64,000 bases of DNA, taken from assembly GCA_905234565.1 (NCBI GenBank), contig CAJOHW010000003.1, positions 1-64,000 on the forward strand, written 5' to 3'. Origin of the DNA: an uncultured Oscillibacter sp. (GTDB lineage Bacteria; Bacillota; Clostridia; Oscillospirales; Oscillospiraceae). Below are positions 28,338 through 37,592 of the stretch, piece after piece (the first letter of the stretch is position 1; each line of letters opens with the position of its first letter). The translations under genes were made by a program, and so were the position numbers. A model generated the notes under the pieces. It saw only the letters and a program-made list of their open reading frames with translations. It searched no databases and was not told where the DNA came from.

Positions 28338-29159
28338 TTACGCCTTGTTTTCCACGATGTGTACGTTCAGGTGGTCGTAGGTCATCTCCACGTTGTGGGC
28401 GTCGAAGGCCGGCCGCAGATTCCGGTTCAAGTTGCACATCACGGACCAGTAGTTGGCGGGCAGGGCCCAGCAGAAGATGGTGTATTCAATGGAGCTTTCG
28501 CCGTAATTCGTCAGCCAGATGGCGGGAGCGGGATTTTGGAGGACGTTCTCCGTCTTGTCCAGGGCGTCCTGGCAGGCGGCGAACACGTCCTCTGTCGGCG
28601 CGTCATAGGAGGCAGTGATCTTCACCGTCACCCGGCGGCGGCCCAGGGAGGTGTAGTTGATGATCCGGGAGGCCGCCAGGTCCTTGTTGGGGATGAGCAC
28701 ATAGTGTCCGTCCGGGGTCAGGAGTTTCGTGTGGAACAGGTCAATCTCCTCCACGGTGCCCACGGTTCCGGCGGACTCCACCGCGTCCGTAATGGCAAAG
28801 GGATGGGAGGTCATAATCACCAGGCCTCCGGCGAAGTTGGCCAGAATGTCCTCCATGGCCAGGGTCACGCCCAAAGACAGCACCGACAGCAGCGCCACGA
28901 AGGAGGTCATATTCACGCCTAAGCCCTGGGCCACAATGACCACGGTCAACACGTACATGACCACTTTGGCGGCGGTGCAGACGTACCTCTGGATCCGGCG
29001 CTCCAAGTTCGTGCGGCTCAGGATCCGCTCCAAAAGGTGCATCACCACCCGGATGATCATCAGACACACCACCAGCGTCACGGCGGCGGTGAGGATATGC
29101 CCCAGGGAGTAGCCTCCCACGGACTGGTTGAGAATGTCGGCAACGCTCATAGCTCCCAT
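28338..29159 (-). CDS. mechanosensitive ion channel family protein (MscS)
   Basis: LGVTLAMEDILANFAGGLVIMTSHPFAITDAVE; VLIPNKDLAASRIINYT. Confidence 0.9.
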   Translation of the reverse strand: MGAMSVADILNQSVGGYSLGHILTAAVTLVVCLMIIRVVMHLLERILSRTNLERRIQRYVCTAAKVVMYVLTVVIVAQGLGVNMTSFVALLSVLSLGVTLAMEDILANFAGGLVIMTSHPFAITDAVESAGTVGTVEEIDLFHTKLLTPDGHYVLIPNKDLAASRIINYTSLGRRRVTVKITASYDAPTEDVFAACQDALDKTENVLQNPAPAIWLTNYGESSIEYTIFCWALPANYWSVMCNLNRNLRPAFDAHNVEMTYDHLNVHIVENKA

Positions 29160-29379
29160 AGTGTTCGCTCCTTTTTCCATTGTTTTCCTTCGTTTGGTGC
29201 GGGTTTTCCCCCGCACACGCTTTTTTCATTATAATAACCGGGGGGAAAAATGTCAACCGCCGGAGAGAAGAAAAACGATCCCTTCTCCGCCGTCCAGACG
29301 AAGCCTTCCCGGGACGAAGCATAAGAAACGCTTTTCCCGGGCATTCTAAGATGTGATTTCAGCATGGGAGCGAGGCAGA

Positions 29380-29736
29380 ATGGAGTATTGGAACGCGTTT
29401 TTGTGCGGCGGGGCCCTGTGCGCCATCGGGCAGGTGCTCATTGACCGGACAAAACTGACCCCCGCCCGGATTCTGACGGGCTATGTGGTGGCGGGAGTGC
29501 TTCTCAGCGCCCTGGGGCTGTACGACGCCATCGCGGACTGGGGCGGGTCCGGGGCCTCCGTGCCCCTGACGGGCTTTGGCCATGCCCTGGCCAAGGGCGT
29601 GCGGCAGGCGGTGGCGGAAAAGGGCTGGATCGGGGTCCTGACCGGCGGCTTAGGGGCGGCGGCGGGAGGCGTCACGGCGGCGGCGGTGTGCGGCGTCGTC
29701 ATGGCCTTAGCGTTTAAGCCCGGGGAGAAGCGGTGA
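29380..29736 (+). CDS. spoVAE: stage V sporulation protein AE
   Basis: ALCAIGQVLIDRTKLTPARILTGYVVAG...VPLTGFGHALAKGV...EKGWIGVLTGGLGAAAGGVTAA. Confidence 0.88.
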   Translation: MEYWNAFLCGGALCAIGQVLIDRTKLTPARILTGYVVAGVLLSALGLYDAIADWGGSGASVPLTGFGHALAKGVRQAVAEKGWIGVLTGGLGAAAGGVTAAAVCGVVMALAFKPGEKR

Positions 29737-29776
29737 GGTTCCCGGTTTCGGGCCGCGTGTCGCCCGCAAAAAAGAC

Positions 29777-29816
29777 GGCGCGTCCGGATTTTCCCGGACG
29801 CGCCCCCATTTTTTCT
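29777..29816. terminator. intrinsic terminator
   Basis: GGCGCGTCCGG-attttc-CCGGACGCGCC...attttttctc. Confidence 0.75.
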
Positions 29817-29919
29817 CAAATTCCTGTTGTTTTTTACGAAAAAAGATGTATACTGGTTGGGTGTGAGACGCGGACGTGCCCTGGGGGCCCGCCGGAAACA
29901 GTGTGGAGGAGATGGAAGC

Positions 29920-31083
29920 ATGGACAATACGTTTACGATTGAGGACGGCGTCCTGGTAAAATATGGCGGTCCCGGGGGCAATGTGGCGGTCCCGGAGGGC
30001 GTGCGGGCCATTGGACAGGGGGCGTTTCTGAACTGCACCGCCCTGCGCAGCGTCACGATTCCCCAGGGAGTGGAGGAGATCCGGGGGGACTTCTTCTCCG
30101 AGCAGCCCTCCGGGGCCTTCTCCGGCTGTACGGGCCTGAGCAGCGTACAGCTGCCCGACAGCCTCCGGGAGATCGGCTGCTGGGCCTTCTCCGGCTGTAC
30201 GGGCCTGAAAAACGTGGAGATCCCCCGGAAGGTGGAGCGCATCGGCAACCGGGCCTTCCAGGACTGCACGGGGCTGAAAAGCATGGTGATCCCGGAGGGA
30301 GTCCGGGAGATGGACTACGGCGTGTTCATGGGCTGTACGGGGCTGAAATCCGTGGAACTGCCCCGCAGCGTCAGCGTCATCCGGGAGTACGCCTTCGCGG
30401 ACTGCGCCGCCATGGAGCGGATCGTCCTGCCCTCCGGCGTCCGGACCATCGACTTCTGCGCCTTCCGCAACTGCGCCAGCCTCAAAAGCGCGGCGATTCC
30501 CGCCGCCACGACGGAGCTGGGAGAGTACGCCTTTGAGAACTGCGGGGAGCTTTTGAGCGTATCCATCGGGGAGAACGTGGAGAAGATCGGGGAAAACGCC
30601 TTCTCCAACTGCCCGAAACTGACGGTACGCACCCGGAAGGACTGCCCGGCGGAACGGTACGCCCGGGAGCGGGAGATCCCTGTGGTCACGTATGAGCAGC
30701 TCAAAGACGCCGCCGGAGCCATGATGGAGCGGGCCTATGTGCCCTACTCCCGCTTCCCGGTGGGAGCGGCGTTGGAGTGCGAGGACGGGGCGGTGTTTAC
30801 CGGGTGCAACGTGGAAAACGCGGTGTACCCCGCGGGCATCTGCGCCGAGCGCAACGCGGTGTTCCACGCCGTGTCCCAGGGCAAGACCCGGTTCTCCCGC
30901 ATCGTCATCGCCTCCCAGGGCAAGGACTTCTGCGTCCCCTGCGGCATCTGCCGCCAGGCCATGGCGGAGTTCTCCCCGGACATGGAAGTGGTGTGCCTGA
31001 ACAGCGCGGGAGACGAGGAGCGCTTCTTCCTGCGGGACCTGCTGCCCCACGGCTTCGGCCCCAAGAATTTGGAGAAGGATTAA
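29920..31083 (+). CDS. BspA-type leucine-rich repeat / cytidine deaminase fusion
   Basis: LRR_5-like repeats (GAFLNCTALRSVTIPQGVEEI...) followed by cytidine deaminase: CAERNAVFHAV...PCGICRQAMAEF. Confidence 0.88.
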   Translation: MDNTFTIEDGVLVKYGGPGGNVAVPEGVRAIGQGAFLNCTALRSVTIPQGVEEIRGDFFSEQPSGAFSGCTGLSSVQLPDSLREIGCWAFSGCTGLKNVEIPRKVERIGNRAFQDCTGLKSMVIPEGVREMDYGVFMGCTGLKSVELPRSVSVIREYAFADCAAMERIVLPSGVRTIDFCAFRNCASLKSAAIPAATTELGEYAFENCGELLSVSIGENVEKIGENAFSNCPKLTVRTRKDCPAERYAREREIPVVTYEQLKDAAGAMMERAYVPYSRFPVGAALECEDGAVFTGCNVENAVYPAGICAERNAVFHAVSQGKTRFSRIVIASQGKDFCVPCGICRQAMAEFSPDMEVVCLNSAGDEERFFLRDLLPHGFGPKNLEKD

Positions 31084-31134
31084 AAGAGAAGGATTAAAAA
31101 AATCCGCCCCGCCGGGGTTTCCATACATGAGTTC

Positions 31135-31212
31135 ATATCCTTGTGAACGATAAGATTTACCGTCGGTTGCCGTGTCAGTAACCTAAACTGCGGCAAATCT
31201 GAAAGAGCGCGA
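31135..31212 (+). repeat. dispersed ~80-bp element, copy B
   Basis: atatccttgtgaacgataagatttaccgtcggttgccgtgtcagtaacctaaactgcggcaaatctgaaagagcgcga. Confidence 0.85.
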
Positions 31213-31249
31213 AAAAACATGATTTACTGTTAAGGAGATGTCATTGACT

Positions 31250-32326
31250 ATGCTGGATATCCAAATCACCCGGACCCAGAGCCCCCGGCAGCGTCCTACG
31301 GACGAGACCAAGCTGGGCTTCGGCAAGATCTTCACAGACCATATGTTCCTCATGGACTACGACACGGAGCGGGGCTGGCATGACCCCCGGGTGGTGCCCT
31401 ACGCCCCCTTTACCCTGGACCCGGCCTGCGTCATCTTCCACTACGCCCAGGAGCTGTTTGAGGGCCTGAAGGCCTACCGTACGGCGGACAACACCATCCA
31501 GATCTTCCGCCCCGAGTGCAACGGAGCACGGATGCAGGACTCCTGCGACCGGATGTGCGTGCCCCAGATTCCCGTGGAGGACTTTGTCCAGGCGGTGAAA
31601 ACCCTGGTGGAAGTGGACAGGGACTGGGTGCCCCACACGGAGGGCGCGTCCCTTTACATCCGGCCCTTTATTTTTGCCACGGATGTGGGCATGGGCGTCC
31701 ACGCCAGCCACCACTATACCTTCTGCATCATCTGCGCCCCCTCCGGCGCGTATTACGCCGAGGGCATCAACCCCGTGCGTATCTACGTGGAGGACGAGTA
31801 CATCCGGGCGGCCCCGGGACTGACGGGCTTCACCAAGTGCGGCGGCAACTACGCCGCGTCCATTAAGGCCGGGGCCCTGGCGGAGGAAAAGGGCTTCGCC
31901 CAGGTGCTGTGGCTGGACGGCGTGGAGAAGAAGTACGTGGAAGAAGTGGGCAGCATGAACATTCTGTTCAAGATTGCCGGGAAGATCTACACCGCCGCCT
32001 GTGTGGGCACGGTGCTGCCCGGCGTCACCCGGAGAAGCTGCATCGAACTTTTGAACGACTGGGGTTATGAGGTCATTGAGGGGAAACTGGCCATTGCGGA
32101 CGTGATGAAGGCCGGACACGACGGCACATTGGAAGAGGTGTTCGGCACGGGCACCGCCGCCGTGGTGTCCCCGGTGAAGGAACTGTACTGGAAAGGCGAC
32201 AGCGTCCACATCGGCGGCGGGAAAATCGGTCCCGTCACCCAGAAGCTCTACGACACCATGACGGGCATCCAGTGGGGCCGCCTGCCCGACGAGAAGGGCT
32301 GGATCGTGCCGGTGTGCAAGGGATAA
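31250..32326 (+). CDS. ilvE: branched-chain amino acid aminotransferase
   Basis: FGKIFTDHMFLMDYD...FHYAQELFEGLKAYR...GTGTAAVVSPVKEL. Confidence 0.95.
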   Translation: MLDIQITRTQSPRQRPTDETKLGFGKIFTDHMFLMDYDTERGWHDPRVVPYAPFTLDPACVIFHYAQELFEGLKAYRTADNTIQIFRPECNGARMQDSCDRMCVPQIPVEDFVQAVKTLVEVDRDWVPHTEGASLYIRPFIFATDVGMGVHASHHYTFCIICAPSGAYYAEGINPVRIYVEDEYIRAAPGLTGFTKCGGNYAASIKAGALAEEKGFAQVLWLDGVEKKYVEEVGSMNILFKIAGKIYTAACVGTVLPGVTRRSCIELLNDWGYEVIEGKLAIADVMKAGHDGTLEEVFGTGTAAVVSPVKELYWKGDSVHIGGGKIGPVTQKLYDTMTGIQWGRLPDEKGWIVPVCKG

Positions 32327-32333
32327 ACACCTG

Positions 32334-32411
32334 TATCCTCGTGAGCGATACCATTTTCCATCAGTTGCCGTGCCAGTGACCTAAACTGTGGCAAATCTGA
32401 AAGAGCGCGGG
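32334..32411 (+). repeat. dispersed ~80-bp element, copy C
   Basis: tatcctcgtgagcgataccattttccatcagttgccgtgccagtgacctaaactgtggcaaatctgaaagagcgcgg. Confidence 0.85.
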
Positions 32412-32416
32412 AAAAA

Positions 32417-32453
32417 GCGCCTCTCCTCCGGACCGGAGGAGGGGCGCTGATCT
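32417..32453 (+). terminator. hairpin terminator after ilvE
   Basis: gcgcctctcctccggaccggaggaggggcgctgatcttt. Confidence 0.7.
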
Positions 32454-32578
32454 TTGGCGGGTTGTGGGCAGGTAGGAACCGCCGGGGAAAATCCCTCCGG
32501 GGCGGACAGTTTTGCTTGTATTCGTGCCGGGAAGCTGTTATAATCGGGGTGTATTGCCTGTGAGAGGGGGCGTGGGAT

Positions 32579-33250
32579 GTGCTGGGATATCTGCGGGCGC
32601 TGTGGGGGGCTCTGAACACGGAGGCCCTGTGGTACGCGCTTTTGCGGACAGGGGCGGTCTTTTTGTGTCTGACGGTCCACGAGTCCTGCCACGGCCTGGC
32701 GGCTCTGGCCCTGGGGGATCCCACCGCCCGGGACCGGCACCGCCTGTCCCTGAACCCCCTGCGGCACATCGACTGGCTGGGCCTGGCCATGATGTTCGCC
32801 GCGGGATTCGGCTGGGCAAAGCCGGTGCCCATCGACCCCCGGTATTTCCGCCATCCCAAGTCCGGCATGGCCCTGACAGCCCTGGCGGGCCCGGCGTCCA
32901 ATTTCGTGCTGGCGGCCGCCGCCCTGTACGGGGTGAAGCTGGTTTTGCTGTACAGCCCGGAGGCGGCGTGGAGCGCGTACCTGTTCCTGTTCCTGTACAT
33001 GACGGCGCGGCTGTCCGTAGGGCTGGGGGTGTTCAATCTTCTGCCCTTCCCGCCTCTGGACGGGTCCAAGGTAGCGGCGGCGGTGCTGCCCGACCGGCTG
33101 TATGTGCAGTGGATGCGCTATGAGCAGTTCGGCATGGTGATTCTGCTGGCGGCGGTACTGCTGGGCTGGCAGGCCAACATTGTGGGTACGGCGGCGGAGG
33201 CGGTGAACGGCGCGCTCTACCGCCTGATCGCCTGGATCCCCCCGGGCTGA
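32579..33250 (+). CDS. site-2 protease family (M50) membrane protein
   Basis: TVHESCHGLAALALGD (HExxH variant context), NLLPFPPLDGSKV; GTG start. Confidence 0.85.
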   Translation: MLGYLRALWGALNTEALWYALLRTGAVFLCLTVHESCHGLAALALGDPTARDRHRLSLNPLRHIDWLGLAMMFAAGFGWAKPVPIDPRYFRHPKSGMALTALAGPASNFVLAAAALYGVKLVLLYSPEAAWSAYLFLFLYMTARLSVGLGVFNLLPFPPLDGSKVAAAVLPDRLYVQWMRYEQFGMVILLAAVLLGWQANIVGTAAEAVNGALYRLIAWIPPG

Positions 33251-33281
33251 CCGGGCAGATCCTGTTTTTTGGAGAATTCCC

Positions 33282-34082
33282 ATGGACAACCCTGTCTTCA
33301 AACTGGAAAAAGTGGTCCACGCCCCCCGGACGGAGGAAATGCAGGACTTTGAGGGGCCGCTGGATCTGATATTGTACCTGCTGAGCCGGAACCGCATGGA
33401 GATCCAGGATATCTCCGTATCCCTGATCTGCGATCAGTATCTGGCGTGGCTGGCCCTGCGGCAGAGCATGGATTTGGAGATTGCCAGCGAGTTTGTGGCT
33501 ATGGCGTCCCAGCTGATGGTGATCAAGTCCCGGATGCTTCTCTCCATTGAGGACGAGGAGACGAAAAACGAGATGGACGCCCTGATCCAGTCCTTGGAGG
33601 AACGGAAGCGGAATGAGGGCTACGCCCTGATCAAGCAGATGGCGGAGCGGATGGCATCCTTGGAGGAGTTCGGACGGAGTATCGTCACCCGGCCCCCGGA
33701 ACCGGCGGAGCATGGAAAGGTTTACATCTACAAACAGGCCCCGTCGGACCTGGAAAAGGCCCTGGCGGAACTGCAAAACCGGTCCAACCGGGTGCTGCCC
33801 TCCCCGGAGGCGGCCTTCCGGGAGATTGCCCGGCATGAGCCCTACCCGGTGGAGAGCAAGGCCCAGGAGATTCTCCACCGGATCCGGGAACACGGCCTGC
33901 TGAAGCTGATTCAGCTGTTTTTCGGGTGCCGGAGCCGCAGCGAAATTGTGGCGACATTTTTGGCGGTGCTGGAACTGTGCCGCTCCCGGCTGCTGCGGCT
34001 GTCCGAGGCGGGACGGGATTTGACGGTCCGCCCCCGGAATGAGGGAGACGAGGAAGAATTGGAGGAACCGGAGGCCAGTTAA
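33282..34082 (+). CDS. scpA: segregation and condensation protein A
   Basis: FEGPLDLILYLLSRNRMEIQDISVSLICDQYLAWL. Confidence 0.93.
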   Translation: MDNPVFKLEKVVHAPRTEEMQDFEGPLDLILYLLSRNRMEIQDISVSLICDQYLAWLALRQSMDLEIASEFVAMASQLMVIKSRMLLSIEDEETKNEMDALIQSLEERKRNEGYALIKQMAERMASLEEFGRSIVTRPPEPAEHGKVYIYKQAPSDLEKALAELQNRSNRVLPSPEAAFREIARHEPYPVESKAQEILHRIREHGLLKLIQLFFGCRSRSEIVATFLAVLELCRSRLLRLSEAGRDLTVRPRNEGDEEELEEPEAS

Positions 34083-34120
34083 TCCGGCTTTGAACGTTTC
34101 GATGGAAAGGAGGGACAGGC

Positions 34121-35302
34121 ATGGCTTCACAGCCCCAGGAAGTACAGGAGACACAAGGGGATCTGTCGGACCAGGAAGTGGAGTCCGCCGTGGAGGGCAT
34201 TCTGTTCGCCTCCGGGGAACCGGTCCATCTGGATCGGATCTGCCTGGCCCTCTCCATGGACCGGCAGGCGGTGGAGGCGGCGCTGCGGCGTCTGCGGGAC
34301 TACTACGCCTTTGAGCGCCGTGGAATCCGGCTGCTGCAATTAGAGGACAGCTGGCAGCTGTGTTCCGCCCCGGACCACGCGGAGATCATCCGCAAAGCCT
34401 TTGAGATCCGAAAACCCGCCAAACTCAGTCCCCCGGCCTTGGAAGCCCTGACCATTGTGGCCTATTACCAGCCCACCACCCGGGCCTATGTGGACAAGCT
34501 GCGGGGGGTGGACAGCGCCTATACCATGGGGCTCTTGCAGGAGCGGGGGCTGATTGAGGCCTGCGGACGGCTGCAAGTCCCGGGACGGCCCCTGCTGTAC
34601 CGGACCACGGAGCAGTTTCTGCGGGCGTTCCACCTGTCCAGTTTAGATGACCTGCCCCCTCTGCCGGAGGGCGGCATCGTCCCGGCGAAACCCAAAATCA
34701 GCGCCGACGAACCGGAACCGCCGGAGGACGGAGAGCGCGAACCGTCCCCGGAAAGCGAAAAGGAAGGCGCGGAGCAGAACGCGCCGCCGGAACCGGACCC
34801 CCCCGCGCCGCCGGTGATGCCGGTGGAAATCGGCCCGCCGCCGAGAGAAGCGCCAGAGGATCCCGTGGGCCCCATAGAGGACGGTTCGATAGACGCGGAG
34901 CCCATGGAGGAACCCTCAGAGGAAGATCTCATAGGGGATAACGCCGGGGAACCAGAGAACACCTGCTATGTCCCCCCTATGGGAAAGGGGCGGAAGCGTC
35001 CCCCACGGCGGAGACGAAAGATCAGCCGCCGCCGGAGGCTGGAAAAACGCCGCAGCCGCCGGGAGGTCCGCCGGGAACATCGCCATCGGCGGTGCCGCCG
35101 CCAGCGCAGAAGCCCTCCGGCGGAACCGGAGGGCGGCGTCCCGGGCGGTGAGTCGGCGTCAAATCCGGCTGCTGCGCCGGAGAGACAGACGGTCCGGCCT
35201 GGGAGCCGGGTGCGGCGTGTGCGAAGAAGCGCGGGGAGGTGGTTTCGATGCCTGCTCTTTGGGTGCTGGCTGTCCTGGCCCTGGTGGCCCTCCTGCTGCT
35301 GA
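34121..35302 (+). CDS. scpB: segregation and condensation protein B with low-complexity C-terminal extension; 3' part probably frameshifted (see findings)
   Basis: VEGILFASGEPVHLDRICLAL...LEALTIVAYYQPTTRAYVDKLRGVDS; tail turns Arg-rich after C6 tract at 34972-34977. Confidence 0.85.
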   Translation: MASQPQEVQETQGDLSDQEVESAVEGILFASGEPVHLDRICLALSMDRQAVEAALRRLRDYYAFERRGIRLLQLEDSWQLCSAPDHAEIIRKAFEIRKPAKLSPPALEALTIVAYYQPTTRAYVDKLRGVDSAYTMGLLQERGLIEACGRLQVPGRPLLYRTTEQFLRAFHLSSLDDLPPLPEGGIVPAKPKISADEPEPPEDGEREPSPESEKEGAEQNAPPEPDPPAPPVMPVEIGPPPREAPEDPVGPIEDGSIDAEPMEEPSEEDLIGDNAGEPENTCYVPPMGKGRKRPPRRRRKISRRRRLEKRRSRREVRREHRHRRCRRQRRSPPAEPEGGVPGGESASNPAAAPERQTVRPGSRVRRVRRSAGRWFRCLLFGCWLSWPWWPSCC

Positions 35303-35889
35303 GTGTCCCTCTGGGGCTGCGGCTGACCGTCCGGGGACGGGAGATCACCTTGGACGCCCAGGCGGCGTTTCTCCGTCTGCGGCTGTATCCCCGTCCTGTC
35401 CGGAAGCCGGAGAAAAAACGTCCCAAACGGGAAAGGCCTCCGGAAAAACCCAGGGAGCCCAGGAAGTCAGAACCCTTTGACCTGTGGATGATTCCTGACG
35501 GGATCCGGGCCCTGCCGGGGCCCGCTTTGCGGGGACTGGGACGGATTCTGCGGGGCATCCGGGTGGAGCCTTTGGAAGTGTACTTCACCGCCGGGGGCAA
35601 GTTGGACCCGGCCCGGGCGGCGGACTTAAGCGGACGCCTGCTGTCGGCCATCTGGACCGTCATGCCCACGGCGGAACAGCTCCTGACCATCCCGGATCCC
35701 CTGCTGTACGTATCCCCGGACTTTGACGCGGAGAGAGACTACCTGTGGGCGGATGTGGGCCTCCGTCTCCGGCTGGCCACGGTACTCTCGGCGGTCATCC
35801 CGGTGCTTTTGGCCCTGGTGGAAATCCAAGGCCGGTCCCAAGAGCGGCGGGAAGCCAAAAAAGACGAAAAAACGGAAAAAGCCTCTTAA
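35248..35889 (+). CDS. DUF2953-type membrane-associated protein
   Basis: N-terminal TM MPALWVLAVLALVALLLLSVPLGLRL; gene precedes ytfJ, as in many sporulating Firmicutes. Confidence 0.7.
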   Translation: MPALWVLAVLALVALLLLSVPLGLRLTVRGREITLDAQAAFLRLRLYPRPVRKPEKKRPKRERPPEKPREPRKSEPFDLWMIPDGIRALPGPALRGLGRILRGIRVEPLEVYFTAGGKLDPARAADLSGRLLSAIWTVMPTAEQLLTIPDPLLYVSPDFDAERDYLWADVGLRLRLATVLSAVIPVLLALVEIQGRSQERREAKKDEKTEKAS

Positions 35890-35935
35890 GCGATCCTCAT
35901 ATACGATGATTCTACAAAGGAAAGGAAGCGGAAGC

Positions 35936-36340
35936 ATGGACAAGGACACGACCAGCCCCCTGGACGCGGTCATGCGCTCTGTGGTGGAGCGGGTGCGGGA
36001 GATGGCGGACACCAACACGATTGTAGGCACCCCCATTCACACGCCGGACGGCGTGACGCTGATTCCCATCTCCCGGCTGAGCTTCGGATTCGGAAGCGGC
36101 GGCGGCAGTTACGGCAAAAACACCAAGGACGGCTTCGGCGGCGCCGGCGCGGCCAGCGTGCGCATCGACCCGGTGGCCTTTCTCACCGTGCGGGACGGCA
36201 TCACCCGGGTACTGCCCGTGGCCCCCGCGCCTATGAACACGGTGGAGCGGATTGTGGACATGGCCCCGGACCTGGTGGACCGGGTGGAAAATTATTTTGA
36301 CCGCAGAAAGGAAAAGAATCCGCCGGACGGGGTATCCTAA
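35936..36340 (+). CDS. ytfJ: GerW/YtfJ-family sporulation protein
   Basis: NTIVGTPIHTPDGVTLIPISRLSFGFGSGGGSYG. Confidence 0.93.
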   Translation: MDKDTTSPLDAVMRSVVERVREMADTNTIVGTPIHTPDGVTLIPISRLSFGFGSGGGSYGKNTKDGFGGAGAASVRIDPVAFLTVRDGITRVLPVAPAPMNTVERIVDMAPDLVDRVENYFDRRKEKNPPDGVS

Positions 36341-36364
36341 GAAGGATTTTTTCAAAGCGACACT

Positions 36365-36446
36365 TATCCTCGCGCTCTTTAAGATTTGTCACATTTCAGG
36401 CCGCTGACACGGCAACTGGCGGGAAATCTTAGGGCTCACGAGGATA
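36365..36446 (-). repeat. dispersed ~80-bp element, copy D (inverted)
   Basis: tatcctcgcgctctttaagatttgtcacatttcaggccgctgacacggcaactggcgggaaatcttagggctcacgaggata. Confidence 0.85.
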
Positions 36447-36469
36447 CAAAAACAGGAGATGCTTGTAAA

Positions 36470-37576
36470 ATGCGCGTACTGACAAAACGCCTGGTTTCCC
36501 TGGCCTTCGCGGCGCTGGTTCTGGTTTCCGCCCTTCCGGTTTCCACGGCGGAGGCCGCGCCGGAGATCTCCGCCACCGCCGCCATTCTGGTGGACGCCTC
36601 CTCCGGACAGGTGCTGTATGAGAGAAACGCGGACCGGAAGATGCTCATCGCCAGCACCACCAAAATTATGACCGCCCTCATCGCCATGCGGGACGGGAAC
36701 CTGTCCGACACCGTGACGGTCAGCGCCCACGCGGCGGCCACGGAGGGGTCCTCCATGTATTTGAAGGCGGGGGAGAAACTGTCCTTAGAGGCACTGCTGT
36801 ACGGCGTGCTGCTGTCCTCCGGCAACGACGCCGCCGCGGCGGTGGCGGAACATATCGCCGGAAGTGAGACGGCCTTTGCCCAGCGCATGAACGAGAAGGC
36901 CCAGGAACTGGGCATGACCAACAGTTCCTTTGCCAACCCCCACGGCCTGGACCACCCGGACCACTACTCCACCGCCCGGGATATGGCAAAACTCGCCGCC
37001 GCCGCCATGGAGGATCCGGTGTTCCGGCGCATCGCCTCCACCCGTACCGCCACCGTGGCGGGCCGGACCCTGACGAACCACAACAAGCTCTTAGGAACCT
37101 TAGACGGCTGCATCGGCCTGAAAACCGGATACACCCGGGCGGCGGGCCGGACCTTAGTCACCTGCGTGGAGCGGGAGGGACGGCGGCTGGTGGCCGTGAC
37201 CTTGCAGGACGGCAACGACTGGGCGGACCACACCAGCCTGTATGCGTACGGCTTCGCCCAGCCCGTCGCCCCGGCGGCTCCCGCTCCGATTCAAGGCAGC
37301 TATACCCTCCGGCCCCTGGTGTCCTCCGGCACCTACATGGGGGACGCCCCGGTCAGCGGCGGGGCCTTTCCCGCCGTGCCCCTGATGGCGGACACGGATC
37401 TTGCCTGCCGGGTACCGGAGGGGGCCCAGGTGTCCTGCCGTCTGCTGCTGTACGGCACCTTGCAGGCCCCGGTGACGGCGGGAACCCGGGCGGGAGAGGC
37501 GGTGTTTACCGCCGGAGGCGTGGAGATCGGACGGGTGTCCGTGCTGTGCGCCGTGAACATCCCGGCGGCGGCGTAA
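36470..37576 (+). CDS. D-alanyl-D-alanine carboxypeptidase (DacF-like)
   Basis: signal peptide; ASTTKIMTALIA (SxxK), SSGNDAAAAVAEHI (SxN), KTGYTRAAGR (KTG). Confidence 0.93.
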   Translation: MRVLTKRLVSLAFAALVLVSALPVSTAEAAPEISATAAILVDASSGQVLYERNADRKMLIASTTKIMTALIAMRDGNLSDTVTVSAHAAATEGSSMYLKAGEKLSLEALLYGVLLSSGNDAAAAVAEHIAGSETAFAQRMNEKAQELGMTNSSFANPHGLDHPDHYSTARDMAKLAAAAMEDPVFRRIASTRTATVAGRTLTNHNKLLGTLDGCIGLKTGYTRAAGRTLVTCVEREGRRLVAVTLQDGNDWADHTSLYAYGFAQPVAPAAPAPIQGSYTLRPLVSSGTYMGDAPVSGGAFPAVPLMADTDLACRVPEGAQVSCRLLLYGTLQAPVTAGTRAGEAVFTAGGVEIGRVSVLCAVNIPAAA

Positions 37577-37592
37577 CAGGGCAGGAAACAGC

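Noticed and set aside
28284-28338. SAM riboswitch or T-box upstream of metA
   Set aside because: Only ~54 nt separate metA from the upstream gene; no room and no recognised motif.
34968-35480. 170-aa ORF between scpB and DUF2953
   Set aside because: Third frame of the same low-complexity region, Ala/Gly/Arg-rich, no RBS; explained better by the scpB frameshift model.
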